Part shown: positions 8,604-18,239 of the stretch, piece after piece
Numbering within the stretch: position 1 is the first letter of the stretch
Layout: each line of letters begins with the position of its first letter
From: Pseudomonadales bacterium
GTDB lineage: Bacteria; Pseudomonadota; Gammaproteobacteria; Pseudomonadales; Azotimanducaceae
DNA: 64,000 bases
Assembly: GCA_017642855.1 (NCBI GenBank)
Contig: JAEPOO010000001.1
Span: forward strand, 1,521,072-1,585,071
Direction of reading: 5' to 3'
Notes under the pieces: model-generated
The model's input: the letters and a program-made list of their open reading frames with translations, nothing else
What the model was told of the DNA's origin: nothing
Database searches by the model: none
Program-made: the position numbers and the translations under genes

Positions 8604-9565
8604 TTCGCACTGAGGTTGATGTCGCCGGAGCGAGTCGACAGGACAACGCTGCCATCGCCGTCACCCATCGTAAACCTGAGAGACTCATCACCGACATATT
8701 TGGAAACTTTAGGCTTATCTTTGCTCAGCCTGTTTCGAATGGCGCCTGAGCCAGTTTCAATATCAAATCGTGCGTTGATATCACCCCCCAATCTCAAACG
8801 GATAGAACCGCTGACACTATCAAACTCTATGTCACCAAGTCCGGTTTCCTGACTGATGACTTCAATGTCACCAGATACGGAATGGCCTGCCACAGAGTTC
8901 ACTAAGTCATTGGAAACTTCGATATCACCGGAAACCGTCTCGACGCTCATGTGATCTCCACCATCGCGAATCAGGATGCTGCCGCTAACGGACGTGTATT
9001 TGGCCTCACCATTGATGCCCTGAGTATCCACATCGCCGCTCACCGTCCCAATTCGCAATCGTCCCGTGACATCTCGAACATCAACATCACCACTTACAGA
9101 TTGGACCGTCACGCGCCCTTTGCCACCGACAAGGTTCAGGTCACCGCTGACCGCGCCAATGTCTACATCACTTTCCATGCCCTGCACGTCGACATCCGTT
9201 GACACGCCTTTCACCTCGAGCAGGCTCATTGCAGGTAGCTGAACCGTCAGGTCAGAACCCTGGCTACCGCCACCCCACCAGCTGTCGCGATCGTTATCAA
9301 TTTTCACTTCGATTTGCGTCTCATCGCCATCCACCTCGAAAATGAATTCTTTCGTCTTCTCATCCAACGTACCGTGGACGCGAACCGCGGATTTATCCCA
9401 GGCCTCAACACTGACCCTGCCACGCACTACGTTGATCGAAACCAGGCCTTCGGATTGGACATCCTGAGTCATATCCACTGACTCGCCTTCGGCCAGCGCA
9501 ACAGGCACCAGAGCGACAAACGTCGAAACAGCGAATATTCGCCGGGAGAAATTTCTGATGTTCAT
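8600..9565 (-). CDS. DUF4097-type exported beta-repeat protein
   Basis: A 321-residue protein with a signal peptide (residues 1-25, cleaved after VALA). The body is a right-handed beta structure built from repeats of SVSGD/TVSGD (about 130-240), the hallmark of DUF4097 toastrack/adhesin-like domains. It probably acts in the periplasm or at the cell surface; no enzyme residues are visible. It is the last gene of a three-gene unit and overlaps the preceding membrane protein gene by 4 nt (ATGA). DUF4097 proteins often sit with ECF sigma/anti-sigma pairs or envelope stress genes, as here, so a sensor or effector role in envelope stress is inferred. Confidence 0.85.
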   Translation of the reverse strand: MNIRNFSRRIFAVSTFVALVPVALAEGESVDMTQDVQSEGLVSINVVRGRVSVEAWDKSAVRVHGTLDEKTKEFIFEVDGDETQIEVKIDNDRDSWWGGGSQGSDLTVQLPAMSLLEVKGVSTDVDVQGMESDVDIGAVSGDLNLVGGKGRVTVQSVSGDVDVRDVTGRLRIGTVSGDVDTQGINGEAKYTSVSGSILIRDGGDHMSVETVSGDIEVSNDLVNSVAGHSVSGDIEVISQETGLGDIEFDSVSGSIRLRLGGDINARFDIETGSGAIRNRLSKDKPKVSKYVGDESLRFTMGDGDGSVVLSTRSGDINLSAN

Positions 9566-10089
9566 AACGATGTTCCTGAGTGAACGAAGTCCCGCTTCAA
9601 CAATTCCAGTTCCTGCTCATGAATGCGAATCAGCATCGACCTCAGCCTGGTGTTTTCAGGGTTTGCCTGAACCTGATATTCAAGATCACGTCGCGCTCGG
9701 TCGAGGATCGAAAGACTTTCGTAAAGATCGTTACGGGTCTCTTCATCCAGAGCGCTGTTCACCTGGGTAAAGCGCTCCACCATTGGGTTTCTCACCTGAA
9801 GGTACTCCTGCTGGATTTCACCAAGCCCGGCGAGCTGTCCCTGTGCAACGGGTCTGGGTTGCTGTAACTCAACAATGTTTATCACCAAAGCTGAAACCGC
9901 GAGGACTAGGCTGGCTGCAACAGCGTATGGCATCCAGAACTGCTGATCTCGCCACGGCTTCTGCGGATGCTCCTGGATACGACGCTCAACGCCGACCCAA
10001 AGATCTCTATGCGGCTGCATTTCAGACTCGAGATCCCGCACCATTCGCGCAAGTTCCAGATCGCTGATTGTGTCTTTTTCGTTTGTCAT
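9562..10089 (-). CDS. Single-pass membrane protein, candidate anti-sigma factor
   Basis: A 175-residue protein. The N-terminal cytoplasmic part has about 50 residues, one membrane helix follows at about 52-72, and the periplasmic part (about 75-175) is helical, with charged heptad-like repeats (LSILDRARRDLEYQV). I see no zinc-binding HxxxCxxC motif, so it is not a classic zinc anti-sigma factor. It follows the ECF sigma gene by 39 nt and overlaps the DUF4097 gene. Position and topology support an anti-sigma role; sequence alone does not prove it. Confidence 0.65.
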   Translation of the reverse strand: MTNEKDTISDLELARMVRDLESEMQPHRDLWVGVERRIQEHPQKPWRDQQFWMPYAVAASLVLAVSALVINIVELQQPRPVAQGQLAGLGEIQQEYLQVRNPMVERFTQVNSALDEETRNDLYESLSILDRARRDLEYQVQANPENTRLRSMLIRIHEQELELLKRDFVHSGTSL

Positions 10090-10128
10090 GCTTTTTAGAC
10101 GTTCTCTTGGCCTAAATGGTTGTAAAGC

Positions 10129-10635
10129 TCATGAAAGTTTCTCCCTGAGTAAGGATCGCGCCCGATGCAGCTGGGCTTTGCTGCTGCCCACGGCAATATC
10201 CAGCATGCCTGCAATCTCATCATGGGTGTAACCCTCCAGGGAATAGAGCACAAAAACGGCCCTCGCACCATCTGGCAAGGCTGCGATCGCGACCTCAAGA
10301 CTGAGTTTTTCTTCCTGAGTTTCCCGATACTCTAGCTCGATGTCGTCAATATCCAGACTGTTCTGGAAGTGTTTTTGTTTCCGCAGGTAACTCAGGACAG
10401 TATTGGTGGTGATTCGATACAGCCAGCTCCCGAATGCGCTGTCACCACGGAATTTCGACAGGTTACGCCAGGCTTGAACAAAGGCTTCCTGAGCCATGTC
10501 CTCCGCCGTATCTCTATCATTCAGGAGGCGTACGCAGAGCGCGAAGACCTTTCCAATATGCAGATGGTAAAGTTCTTCGTACGCTCGATAGTCGTTGTTC
10601 TTTGCGCGCTCAATCAACGCAGCTTCAGATGACAC
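10129..10635 (-). CDS. ECF-type RNA polymerase sigma factor
   Basis: A 168-residue sigma-70 family factor with only regions 2 and 4. Region 2 shows DTAEDMAQEAFVQAWRNL and the promoter-melting stretch FGSWLYRITTN. Region 4 shows LPDGARAVFVLYSLEGYTHDEIA and a helix-turn-helix ending in KAQLHRAR. The best start is a GTG at 10635; no nearby ATG preserves region 2. It heads the sigma / membrane protein / DUF4097 unit, fitting an envelope-responsive regulon. Its target promoters are unknown. Confidence 0.93.
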   Translation of the reverse strand: MSSEAALIERAKNNDYRAYEELYHLHIGKVFALCVRLLNDRDTAEDMAQEAFVQAWRNLSKFRGDSAFGSWLYRITTNTVLSYLRKQKHFQNSLDIDDIELEYRETQEEKLSLEVAIAALPDGARAVFVLYSLEGYTHDEIAGMLDIAVGSSKAQLHRARSLLREKLS

Positions 10636-10700
10636 AACCGGTGCCCCAATACACGCCTGTCAAGAGTTTAGACGCATTCTCCGGCGATGGGTTTAAACGT

Positions 10701-11264
10701 TTATCGCGCCATTCCGAAAAATTCTTCGTTCGGACGCATACTGGTGAGATTCGCCATGCGATTGCTCAAAGCAAAGAAAGAAGCGATGGCGCCGATGTCC
10801 CATACATCATCCATGGAAAAACCTTCCGCTCTGACCTTCCCGATATCCTCATCACTGATGGATGCAGAGTCTGTTGCTACCTTGAGTGCGAAATCGAGCA
10901 TCACGCTTTGGCGATTGGATAAATCTGCTTTCCGGTGGTTGATAGCGACCTGATCCGCAATCAGTGAATTTTTGGCTCGAATCCGCAAAATAGCGCCATG
11001 GGCAACGACACAGTACTGACAGTCATTCGCAGCCGAGGTCGCCACCACAATCATTTCCCGCTCTGCTTTGCTAAGTCCCGAATCCTTCTCCATCAGAATA
11101 TCGTGGTACTGCATGAAAGCTCGCAGCTCATCGGGGCGATGAGCCAGAACCAGAAACACATTGGGTACAAATCCTGTTTTTTCCTGAATGCCCTCAATTC
11201 TTTCACGCAGGTCGCCCGGCAGATCTTTGATTTCCGGGACAGGGAATCGACTGATGTCACTCAT
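10701..11264 (-). CDS. AhpD-like carboxymuconolactone decarboxylase/peroxidase-related protein
   Basis: A 187-residue all-helical protein of the AhpD/CMD superfamily. Its redox motif CQYCVVAH places Cys82, Cys85 and His89 as in AhpD, where the cysteine pair reduces peroxides or relays thiol electrons. The longer form matches the peroxidase-related subgroup. It overlaps the preceding DnaK-like gene by 4 nt (ATGA), so the two are translationally coupled. The combination of thiol peroxidase-like and chaperone-like genes suggests oxidative or proteotoxic stress; the physiological reductant is unknown. Confidence 0.9.
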   Translation of the reverse strand: MSDISRFPVPEIKDLPGDLRERIEGIQEKTGFVPNVFLVLAHRPDELRAFMQYHDILMEKDSGLSKAEREMIVVATSAANDCQYCVVAHGAILRIRAKNSLIADQVAINHRKADLSNRQSVMLDFALKVATDSASISDEDIGKVRAEGFSMDDVWDIGAIASFFALSNRMANLTSMRPNEEFFGMAR

Positions 11265-12670
11265 GATACGTGTTGCTCCTCAACCTGGTATCCATGATAG
11301 CTGGCGATCGCGAGGCCTGCAGCAACACTGGCAAACGGGTCATGCTCGACGACTTTTTCCGGGAATTGCGCTTCCAGCATGCGCTTTACAGCTGCTATCT
11401 GTGACGAACCGCCGGTTCGAATCACAATGTCGACATCATCGGTTGTCCGGTTAGCCAAATCCAGAACCCGGGCAACAACATCCTGCATTTCAGACAACAT
11501 CCCCGACATTATTGATTCCAGCTGATCTCGTGAGAACGGCAAGGCCAAGTCCAGCTCAGGAATATCGATGATGGTTTCCTCTACCGATGAGAGTGCTGCC
11601 TTCGCTTCTTTAATCGCCTGGAAAACAAGATAACTATAGTTGTGTGTAATCAAATCCAAGAGGCGCTCGAACTTTTCTTTACCTTCTCCACCCTGTCTAA
11701 TTCGGTCGACGATCATCGATCGGTACTCATTCTGGTTCAGGATGTAGGTCACTGCCCAGTTCAGCAACTTGTCTTCGTATTCCTCAAAAGGAAATTCGTT
11801 TTCAATCAGATATCCATCCTTCACCCTGGACCACATCTCGCCCTTGCCAAACTCAGGAAAGAGCAAATCCTTGAAAATGAGTTGATCGATATGATCACCA
11901 CCCAATGGCAAGCCCGTCGTTGCCAACACATCAAATGTGGCACCTTCATATTCAACCACACTGAGATCCAGAGTGCCGCCGCCAAAATCCACGGTCAGCA
12001 CACAGCCACTCGCCGGTGACTGCTCATCATGACGATAGCTCAGAGTTGCTGCGACTGGCTCTGGATAAAACGACAGCTGGTTGATGCCAGCGTAAGAGCA
12101 AGCCTCAGAAAGACGCTCAAAGGCTAAAGAATTTCTTTGCGCCTCCTTTCCCTCAAACAGTACCGGGTGACCGAAATGAATATCACTCAATGGCTCAGAC
12201 AAACACTTCTCGATGGCTCGGCGAATACGTAACAGAACCGGTGTAATAAGCGCCACTAGCCTGAACGGATGATCAAAAACCATCAGCCGCTTGACGGAAC
12301 TGTTACCCAGCAATCGTTTAACACCCCGAAACAAACGACCTGGCATACCCCTGTCGACGAGCGGCTGACCGTAGACATTCTGGGTTGCGGTTTCTGCCTG
12401 AGAGTGAGGATCATCTGGGTTGGCTTCCGAGGTGACCATAGAGGTTTTGGCGATGACTTCCGGCGTCAGCTCGACAATCCGATCACGATTGTCGTCAATG
12501 TACTGTCTGACTGCCGCCTCACCGGTAAGCGTTACCAGTTCTCGATCTAAGTGAGTCGCTGTAGGCATAATGGGCCCGTCTTCTTCCAGTGGCACCATAT
12601 GCACTCGATCACCGTCATACCATGCGGCTGCACTGTTAGAAGTACCGAAATCCAGACCTACACCGATCAT
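11261..12670 (-). CDS. Hsp70-fold ATPase, YegD-like
   Basis: A 469-residue protein with the Hsp70/actin ATPase fold but no C-terminal substrate-binding domain. Visible are phosphate loop 1 (DFGTSNSAA, about 8-16), phosphate loop 2 (VDFGGGTLDLSV, about residue 228) and the adenosine motif (RTGGSSQIAAVKRML, about 420). This is the architecture of E. coli YegD, a poorly characterised chaperone relative. I see no signal peptide, so it should be cytoplasmic. It precedes and overlaps the AhpD-like gene. The upstream gap to the TolC-like gene is 125 bp, enough for its own promoter. Confidence 0.9.
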   Translation of the reverse strand: MIGVGLDFGTSNSAAAWYDGDRVHMVPLEEDGPIMPTATHLDRELVTLTGEAAVRQYIDDNRDRIVELTPEVIAKTSMVTSEANPDDPHSQAETATQNVYGQPLVDRGMPGRLFRGVKRLLGNSSVKRLMVFDHPFRLVALITPVLLRIRRAIEKCLSEPLSDIHFGHPVLFEGKEAQRNSLAFERLSEACSYAGINQLSFYPEPVAATLSYRHDEQSPASGCVLTVDFGGGTLDLSVVEYEGATFDVLATTGLPLGGDHIDQLIFKDLLFPEFGKGEMWSRVKDGYLIENEFPFEEYEDKLLNWAVTYILNQNEYRSMIVDRIRQGGEGKEKFERLLDLITHNYSYLVFQAIKEAKAALSSVEETIIDIPELDLALPFSRDQLESIMSGMLSEMQDVVARVLDLANRTTDDVDIVIRTGGSSQIAAVKRMLEAQFPEKVVEHDPFASVAAGLAIASYHGYQVEEQHVS

Positions 12671-12770
12671 AACTTATTGATTTTTAAAGCCAACGAAATT
12701 TTAGCAAGGAGCGATTAACGCATATTTACCGGCGCTTGCCTAGGTGGATTTTGCATAGGATTTTGTCAGA

Positions 12771-12785
12771 GAGGGGTTGCCCCTC
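12771..12785 (-). other. Hairpin downstream of the tolC-like gene
   Basis: A perfect 6-bp stem (GAGGGG/CCCCTC) with a 3-nt loop lies 10 nt past the stop of the TolC-like gene. No U-run follows, so it is at best a weak or Rho-assisted terminator or an mRNA-stabilising hairpin. Confidence 0.35.
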
Positions 12786-12795
12786 AGGGAAAATG

Positions 12796-14091
12796 TTAGG
12801 AGCGTTCTGGATCGATTTCCAGCGTGTCCAAAAGCTGCCCAGTACCAGCCAGCACTCTGTATCTGGCGAGCAGCGCCACATAGTCACCCGTGGTTTTGGC
12901 AATTTGAGCACGTAACAACTCATTCTGCACATCAAGTAGGTCGAGGAGCGTCCGTTTACCTAGGGTGAGCTGCTCACGATAGACCTCGAGCACTTCCTCT
13001 GTCGCTTTTACGTGGGCGTCCAAGTATTCGAGTCGCACCAGAATGTCCTGCAACTCGTTCCAGATCAGAGTCACGTCTTCCTCAACGGCACGTTGAGTAC
13101 TGCGCAGACTTTCCCGCGCTGCAAATTCTCGAGCTTCTGCTTCGTTCAACCGGGCTCGGTCTGACCCCCCTCGATAAAGGTTGTATGTCATCCTGACAAC
13201 AGCGGTCTCATCATCGTTGGCGCCTTCGGAGCCGTCCAAGTCATCGTTTCGAGTAGCACCAAGCTCAAGATCAAAGCGCGGATAGAAAGCACCTCTTGCG
13301 CCCTTGCGAGCCGCTTCCGTTGCCGCAAGTTCTGCTTCAACCGCTTCAATACCGGGATTGTTTACTTTGGCCAGTTCCAGTGCTTCTTCGAGTGTCTGGG
13401 GCAAAGATTCAACCGCTGCCGGTAGGCTGAGTGCCTCCGGATACTCCCCAACGACCCGAAAATATTCAGCAACGCCGTTCTTTGCTTCCCTCTGAGACAG
13501 GAGCACATTGGATTTTGCCTGAGCCCGACGACCGCGGGTTTGTACAACGTCTACTTTGGTACCCACACCGCTTTCAAAGCGTTCAGTGATTTTTTCCAGC
13601 GTTTCATCATGGTGGGCAAGATTTCTTTCCGCCAACCTAACGATTTCGTTACGACGCAACACTTCAAGGTAAACCTGGATAGCCCTCAAACCGACGTTTT
13701 CCTGTGTACCTACCAGTCTTGCGAGCGCTGCGTCAACGAGTGCCGATTGCTGACGCACGAAATTGCGAGTGGAAGCGCCATCGAACAGCAACTGGGTCAC
13801 ACGAATGCTGCTTTCTGAGCGCGTCAGGTCAATGTCATCTTCGCCGAGCGCCCTGGTCGTCGTGTTGTTGGAATTCTCGTAACCGCCAGCAAGCACCAGG
13901 TCTATGCTTGGGAAATAGGCTCCGCGAGCCTGATTCTTCAGCTCTTCAGCGGCGTCAACAGAGTACAGACTCGCGAGCACGTCCGGATTAGTTCGCAGCG
14001 TGATCCGGATCGTGTCTTCCAACGTTTGCGCCCATGTTTGTGCAGACAGAGCTAAGAGCAGCACGCTCATAGTTTGTAAACAACGATGCAC
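12796..14091 (-). CDS. TolC-family outer-membrane channel protein
   Basis: A 431-residue outer-membrane efflux protein. The signal peptide covers about 1-21 (cleavage after TWA), followed by the two OEP repeats of TolC with long coiled-coil helices (about 55-230 and 240-420) and motifs such as VGTKVDVVQTRGR and LTLGKRTLLDLLDVQNEL. The start is a GTG at 14091 with a strong GGAGGA (14097-14102) five nt upstream. It would form a trimeric exit duct for a type I or tripartite exporter. No inner-membrane partner is adjacent. It lies 83 bp downstream of the TPR-CHAT gene on the same strand, so cotranscription is plausible. Confidence 0.93.
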   Translation of the reverse strand: MHRCLQTMSVLLLALSAQTWAQTLEDTIRITLRTNPDVLASLYSVDAAEELKNQARGAYFPSIDLVLAGGYENSNNTTTRALGEDDIDLTRSESSIRVTQLLFDGASTRNFVRQQSALVDAALARLVGTQENVGLRAIQVYLEVLRRNEIVRLAERNLAHHDETLEKITERFESGVGTKVDVVQTRGRRAQAKSNVLLSQREAKNGVAEYFRVVGEYPEALSLPAAVESLPQTLEEALELAKVNNPGIEAVEAELAATEAARKGARGAFYPRFDLELGATRNDDLDGSEGANDDETAVVRMTYNLYRGGSDRARLNEAEAREFAARESLRSTQRAVEEDVTLIWNELQDILVRLEYLDAHVKATEEVLEVYREQLTLGKRTLLDLLDVQNELLRAQIAKTTGDYVALLARYRVLAGTGQLLDTLEIDPERS

Positions 14092-14174
14092 TAACGTCCT
14101 CCTTTATACTAAACGCGCCACATGCGTGTCTCTCTGCGCGCCACTATCTTAATGACAGACAGGTGTTTGTCTAA

Positions 14175-17100
14175 CTACTGAATCGCGATACCTGCCGATT
14201 CGTAACTACCAACGATCATAAATGCCGACCATATATACGGATAACCCCATTCGGGGGAATCAATCAGCGCAAGCTGCGTTTCGCGCAGTGCTTCTCTGGC
14301 GGGAATACCGGCCACAATTCGATCATAGAAATCAGTCATCATTGCTTGCGTGCCTGCATCACTGACTTCCCAGAGAGAACTGACAACTTCGGCAACTCCT
14401 GCTTCCTGAAACGAACGGCGCAGCCCGTAAACACCTTCACCTTCGTGTATCTCACCCAGTCCCGTCTCACACGCAGAGAGAACGACCAGCCGGGTACCCG
14501 ATAAATCTAACCCGAGAACCTCGAGCGCGGTTAGTACGCCATCATTCATCGTATCGATATCACCCAGAAATTGTGCGTTAGTATTGATGCCAGCAAACGC
14601 AAGGCCGGCTCGAAGCAAAGGATTGTCGCCGGGGGGAGGGACCTGAATTTCTGCTGATCTCTGCATCTTTAGGAGACGCTTTCGCAAACTCTCATCCGCC
14701 TCCAGAAAAAAACCGTGAGTCGCTACATGCAGCACTTCTGGTGTCGAAGACATACTAGCCAACACTTGCTCTTGAGCATCGTTGCCAAAATACACCTCAG
14801 TTTGGTCCCCTGCCCCGCCTTCGTCTACACGGTCAGTGATGACTCGGCCCTCTTCTTCAGCTCCCGGTAATGGCGCGAAGTTGAGACCTCGCAATCCGCT
14901 CCCCGCGCCACGAATACCCACCTTAAGGGCCGCAGAGCGACGACCTTCCGCGGCTGCAATCTGACTCTCATCTACCACACCATCTGCATCATAGTCAGGT
15001 CCCGCAAGGATCATATAGTCTCCTCGCGCAAGCTCATATTCGTTGGGGAGAAGATCGCGCCCTGATGTCAGAATGTGCAGATCGGTAGTCTGCACCAGAT
15101 ACTCTTCGTCTTCGTTGACCAGTGCGTTGAATGGCAGGATATTCAGCACACCATCCGGAATCAGATAGACGTACTCCAGATCACCAATCACATCTTCGAT
15201 CGGTAACCAGACAAGCTCATGTGCAACCATGCCCACCTCTAGGAGTTCGTCTTCGTCTGCCAGGTCATCCTGTATCAACTCTCTGTATTCTTGAATTGCC
15301 AATGTCATTTGTGCACTATCGGGAAACCTAACCAGTTCGTATGTCACTTCGCCATCTTTCTTGATCATGACGCTCGCTAGCGCTTTTCCCTCTCCGTTGT
15401 CGCTGTACATCAAATAATCCACGAGCGCTGTATTGTCTGGCAGGGCGTCCTCTAACGTATCAGCATTTGTGCCTGCTATAGAAGAACGGTAGCGGGCGCT
15501 CGCTCGACCGAGTTCACCCTGCAATTCGTTTACTCGCAGCTCCAGATCATAGAGTGCTTCCGAGTGGCGACCCTGGGTTTCTGCGGTAGGACCAGAAAGG
15601 GTCAGTGACGCAAGATCCTTTCTTGCCTCCTCGAGTGACGCCGCAATTAGGGCGATTCTTGGTTCTTTGGACATTTGGGAGATCTGCTCAATCTCCGATG
15701 TGATTTTCAGAAGCAAACCTTTTCGTTGCAGACTCACCTCGATGGCCTTTTTTCCTCGTTCAGGATCATCCACCGACGCAAGCAGCCTCAGGTAATCATC
15801 CAACTCGGGCCTGTGGAGTCGCATATAGCCCTCCCGAGCGTTCTCACCGGTGACCCAGAGCATACGATCAAGAAATTGACTTCGTCGCTCGAGACCTAAC
15901 TCTCTCAAACTTACCGCTGCGGCAAGTTGATTCTTAGCTTCTCGAACCTTTGCCAGGTTATTTAACGCTTCAAAGGTGTACGGATGCTGATCACCGATGA
16001 CTTCTTCAGCGGTCTTTAGCGCAAGCTCGAGATCTCTCGCCGCGTCATCCAACAATCCCTGATCAAGGCTGATCACACCCATGTCTATCAAAGACCGAAC
16101 CGTATCGATGTGCTTGTCCCCAAGCGTAGAACGGCGTGATGCCAAAGCCTGACTGACAGTCTGGCGCGCTTCATCCAGCCGACCTTGTTTGTGATAAACC
16201 CGGCCAAGGTTATTCAGGCTTTTCAATGCATCCTGATGTTCCGGCCCCGCCGTAATGCTCCAGCGCTCGACAAGCTGTTCAAACATCTCAGCCGCAGAAT
16301 CATACTTTTCCATCAACATATAGAGGTAAGCGAGATTATTCTGCATACCGATAGCATCAATGTGGTTCTCGCCAAGACTGCTCGACAGGTGCTGATAACT
16401 GGTCAAGTAAAGCGGTTCTGCCTCTCGAAAGTTGCCTTGGCTTTCATGCAGGAGAGCAAGATTGTTGCGTGTACGCGACGTTTGCGGGTGACTCAAACCA
16501 AAGGTCTGTTCCATCCCGCCAAGAGTCTGCTTGAGCAGCGGTTCAGCTTCGTCGTAAAGCCCCATCTGCTCGTACAGGTTTCCGAGATTGTTTAGAGCGA
16601 CCAAAGTTGTTGGATGAAGTTCTCCTCCAAGTTCCAACATCGCATTCAGTGTTTCCTGAAAAGCATCCTCCGCCTCATCAAACCGACTCTGTCTCTGATA
16701 ATAAGCACCAAGCTCAACCAGCACGTTGTAGAATTCGATCGGGTTACTCTGCCAGGCCACGCGACCGTGGTTGATCACATCTTCCGCAACTGAGGTGGCT
16801 GAGTCGCCATCACCCTCGCTACTCAAAATTCTTGCGAGGTAAGTTTTTCCGGTATAACTCAGTTTGGTGGATCCGATTTGACGCGCGGTCAGGATCAGTC
16901 CGGACAACATATCCTTAGCCTGCTGCAATTCTCCACGCGCAATATAAACATCGGCAAGATCCAGCATGTTGCGGAGAGCGAACTCACTAATGCCATTCGA
17001 GGAAAGTCTGAGGTTTTCCGAAATGCGATCAATCGTCGCTTGCGCATCATTCAGACTACCGGTATCTCTGTGCAGTCTAGCAAGCCACTGTTCACACTGA

Positions 17101-18011
17101 AGCGTCTTTGGATGATATTGGGTCAGAGCATTTGCATAGGACGCGCAAGCCTGCGACATCATGGCTGTAGCCGCGACATTGTCTGCTGCAGCTTGCATCG
17201 ATTCAGCGAGGCGAACCATCGCCTCAAGCGTCAATGCATGATTTGCACCGAGAGATTGCTCAAAAAGCGCAACGTTCATTTCTTTCATTCCGATGGCCTC
17301 AGGGTAAGCGCCCGCAGCTTCGTATAGCTCGGCGATCAATGCCGATATATAAAGCGTCTGCGGATGTCCTTCACCCAGAAGTTCTGCGCTGACACCAAAG
17401 GCTTCGCCGTAGAAAGAGTCTGCGGTTTCTGCGTCACCCAATTGTCGGAAGGCCAACCCCATTTCCCTCATGGAGACCGCCGTAAACCAATGATTCGGCC
17501 CGAAGGCTTCCTGGGAAAGAAGCACCGCGCCTTCAAGCAGCATGGTTGCGGTTTCAAGGTCTCCCAACTGCATGGCTTGCTGGGCTTCGCCCATCAACTC
17601 CTGCCATGCCTGAGCATCTGCCTCCTGAGGAGATTCAACGACCGAGGCCGCTTTAAGCTTTTCATCCACCCAGGCTGGTAATGTGGCGGACGCCTCTCCC
17701 AGCAGTTTTAGGCTCGCCTGAATCCTCGTTATGTTCCCGAGCTCAACAGCCCGCTCAACATCTGCGGCGATCAACTGCATCGCTAAGTCGTTCACCCCCA
17801 ATTGTTCCGCGAGCAACACCGCAACTTCGAGCGCTTCTGAGTCATCTGGATTCTTTGCAAGCACATCAACATAGGCAGAAAGTGCCCCCTCGATATCCCC
17901 ATCCACCATCGCCTGTTGCGCTGTGTCATGAAGATCACTCGCAGAAACGTTTGGCAGGTACCAAGTGGACAGTAGGAGTAGCAGGAAGAAGACGGTCAGC
18001 TTCCGGAACAT
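14175..18011 (-). CDS. Exported TPR-CHAT domain protein (caspase-like)
   Basis: A 1,278-residue protein. The signal peptide covers about 1-24. Residues about 25-700 hold a long run of tetratricopeptide repeats, many of the kinesin-light-chain type (signature A.SLNNLGRVYHKQGRLDEA). A helical linker follows, then a C-terminal CHAT domain (about 900-1270), a clan CD protease fold related to caspases. The catalytic pair is intact: His1099 in ATHGFF and Cys1181 in LSACETG. The signal peptide implies action in the periplasm or outside, unlike the cytoplasmic CHAT proteins of defence systems. The TPRs presumably recruit a partner or substrate. Whether it is an active protease, and its target, are unknown. 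The SD GAGGG precedes the ATG at 18011. Confidence 0.92.
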   Translation of the reverse strand: MFRKLTVFFLLLLLSTWYLPNVSASDLHDTAQQAMVDGDIEGALSAYVDVLAKNPDDSEALEVAVLLAEQLGVNDLAMQLIAADVERAVELGNITRIQASLKLLGEASATLPAWVDEKLKAASVVESPQEADAQAWQELMGEAQQAMQLGDLETATMLLEGAVLLSQEAFGPNHWFTAVSMREMGLAFRQLGDAETADSFYGEAFGVSAELLGEGHPQTLYISALIAELYEAAGAYPEAIGMKEMNVALFEQSLGANHALTLEAMVRLAESMQAAADNVAATAMMSQACASYANALTQYHPKTLQCEQWLARLHRDTGSLNDAQATIDRISENLRLSSNGISEFALRNMLDLADVYIARGELQQAKDMLSGLILTARQIGSTKLSYTGKTYLARILSSEGDGDSATSVAEDVINHGRVAWQSNPIEFYNVLVELGAYYQRQSRFDEAEDAFQETLNAMLELGGELHPTTLVALNNLGNLYEQMGLYDEAEPLLKQTLGGMEQTFGLSHPQTSRTRNNLALLHESQGNFREAEPLYLTSYQHLSSSLGENHIDAIGMQNNLAYLYMLMEKYDSAAEMFEQLVERWSITAGPEHQDALKSLNNLGRVYHKQGRLDEARQTVSQALASRRSTLGDKHIDTVRSLIDMGVISLDQGLLDDAARDLELALKTAEEVIGDQHPYTFEALNNLAKVREAKNQLAAAVSLRELGLERRSQFLDRMLWVTGENAREGYMRLHRPELDDYLRLLASVDDPERGKKAIEVSLQRKGLLLKITSEIEQISQMSKEPRIALIAASLEEARKDLASLTLSGPTAETQGRHSEALYDLELRVNELQGELGRASARYRSSIAGTNADTLEDALPDNTALVDYLMYSDNGEGKALASVMIKKDGEVTYELVRFPDSAQMTLAIQEYRELIQDDLADEDELLEVGMVAHELVWLPIEDVIGDLEYVYLIPDGVLNILPFNALVNEDEEYLVQTTDLHILTSGRDLLPNEYELARGDYMILAGPDYDADGVVDESQIAAAEGRRSAALKVGIRGAGSGLRGLNFAPLPGAEEEGRVITDRVDEGGAGDQTEVYFGNDAQEQVLASMSSTPEVLHVATHGFFLEADESLRKRLLKMQRSAEIQVPPPGDNPLLRAGLAFAGINTNAQFLGDIDTMNDGVLTALEVLGLDLSGTRLVVLSACETGLGEIHEGEGVYGLRRSFQEAGVAEVVSSLWEVSDAGTQAMMTDFYDRIVAGIPAREALRETQLALIDSPEWGYPYIWSAFMIVGSYESAGIAIQ

Positions 18012-18239
18012 AATTTGGCCCTCAGAGATTTAGCCCTATTGGTACTGCATTAGACGCCTGTAATCAACAAGATAACGGCGATTCGACAGAAACAACTTAA
18101 CGAACGGTCCCGGGCATGACTATGTGGCACATGTAACGGTTTTGTAAGTAGCATTCGACGTATCCAGCGTGTACATTGCGCGAAGCCCGATGAGAAGCGG
18201 TCGCGAAAATAAAAAGAGCGCAAAATTGAAAGGGAACAA

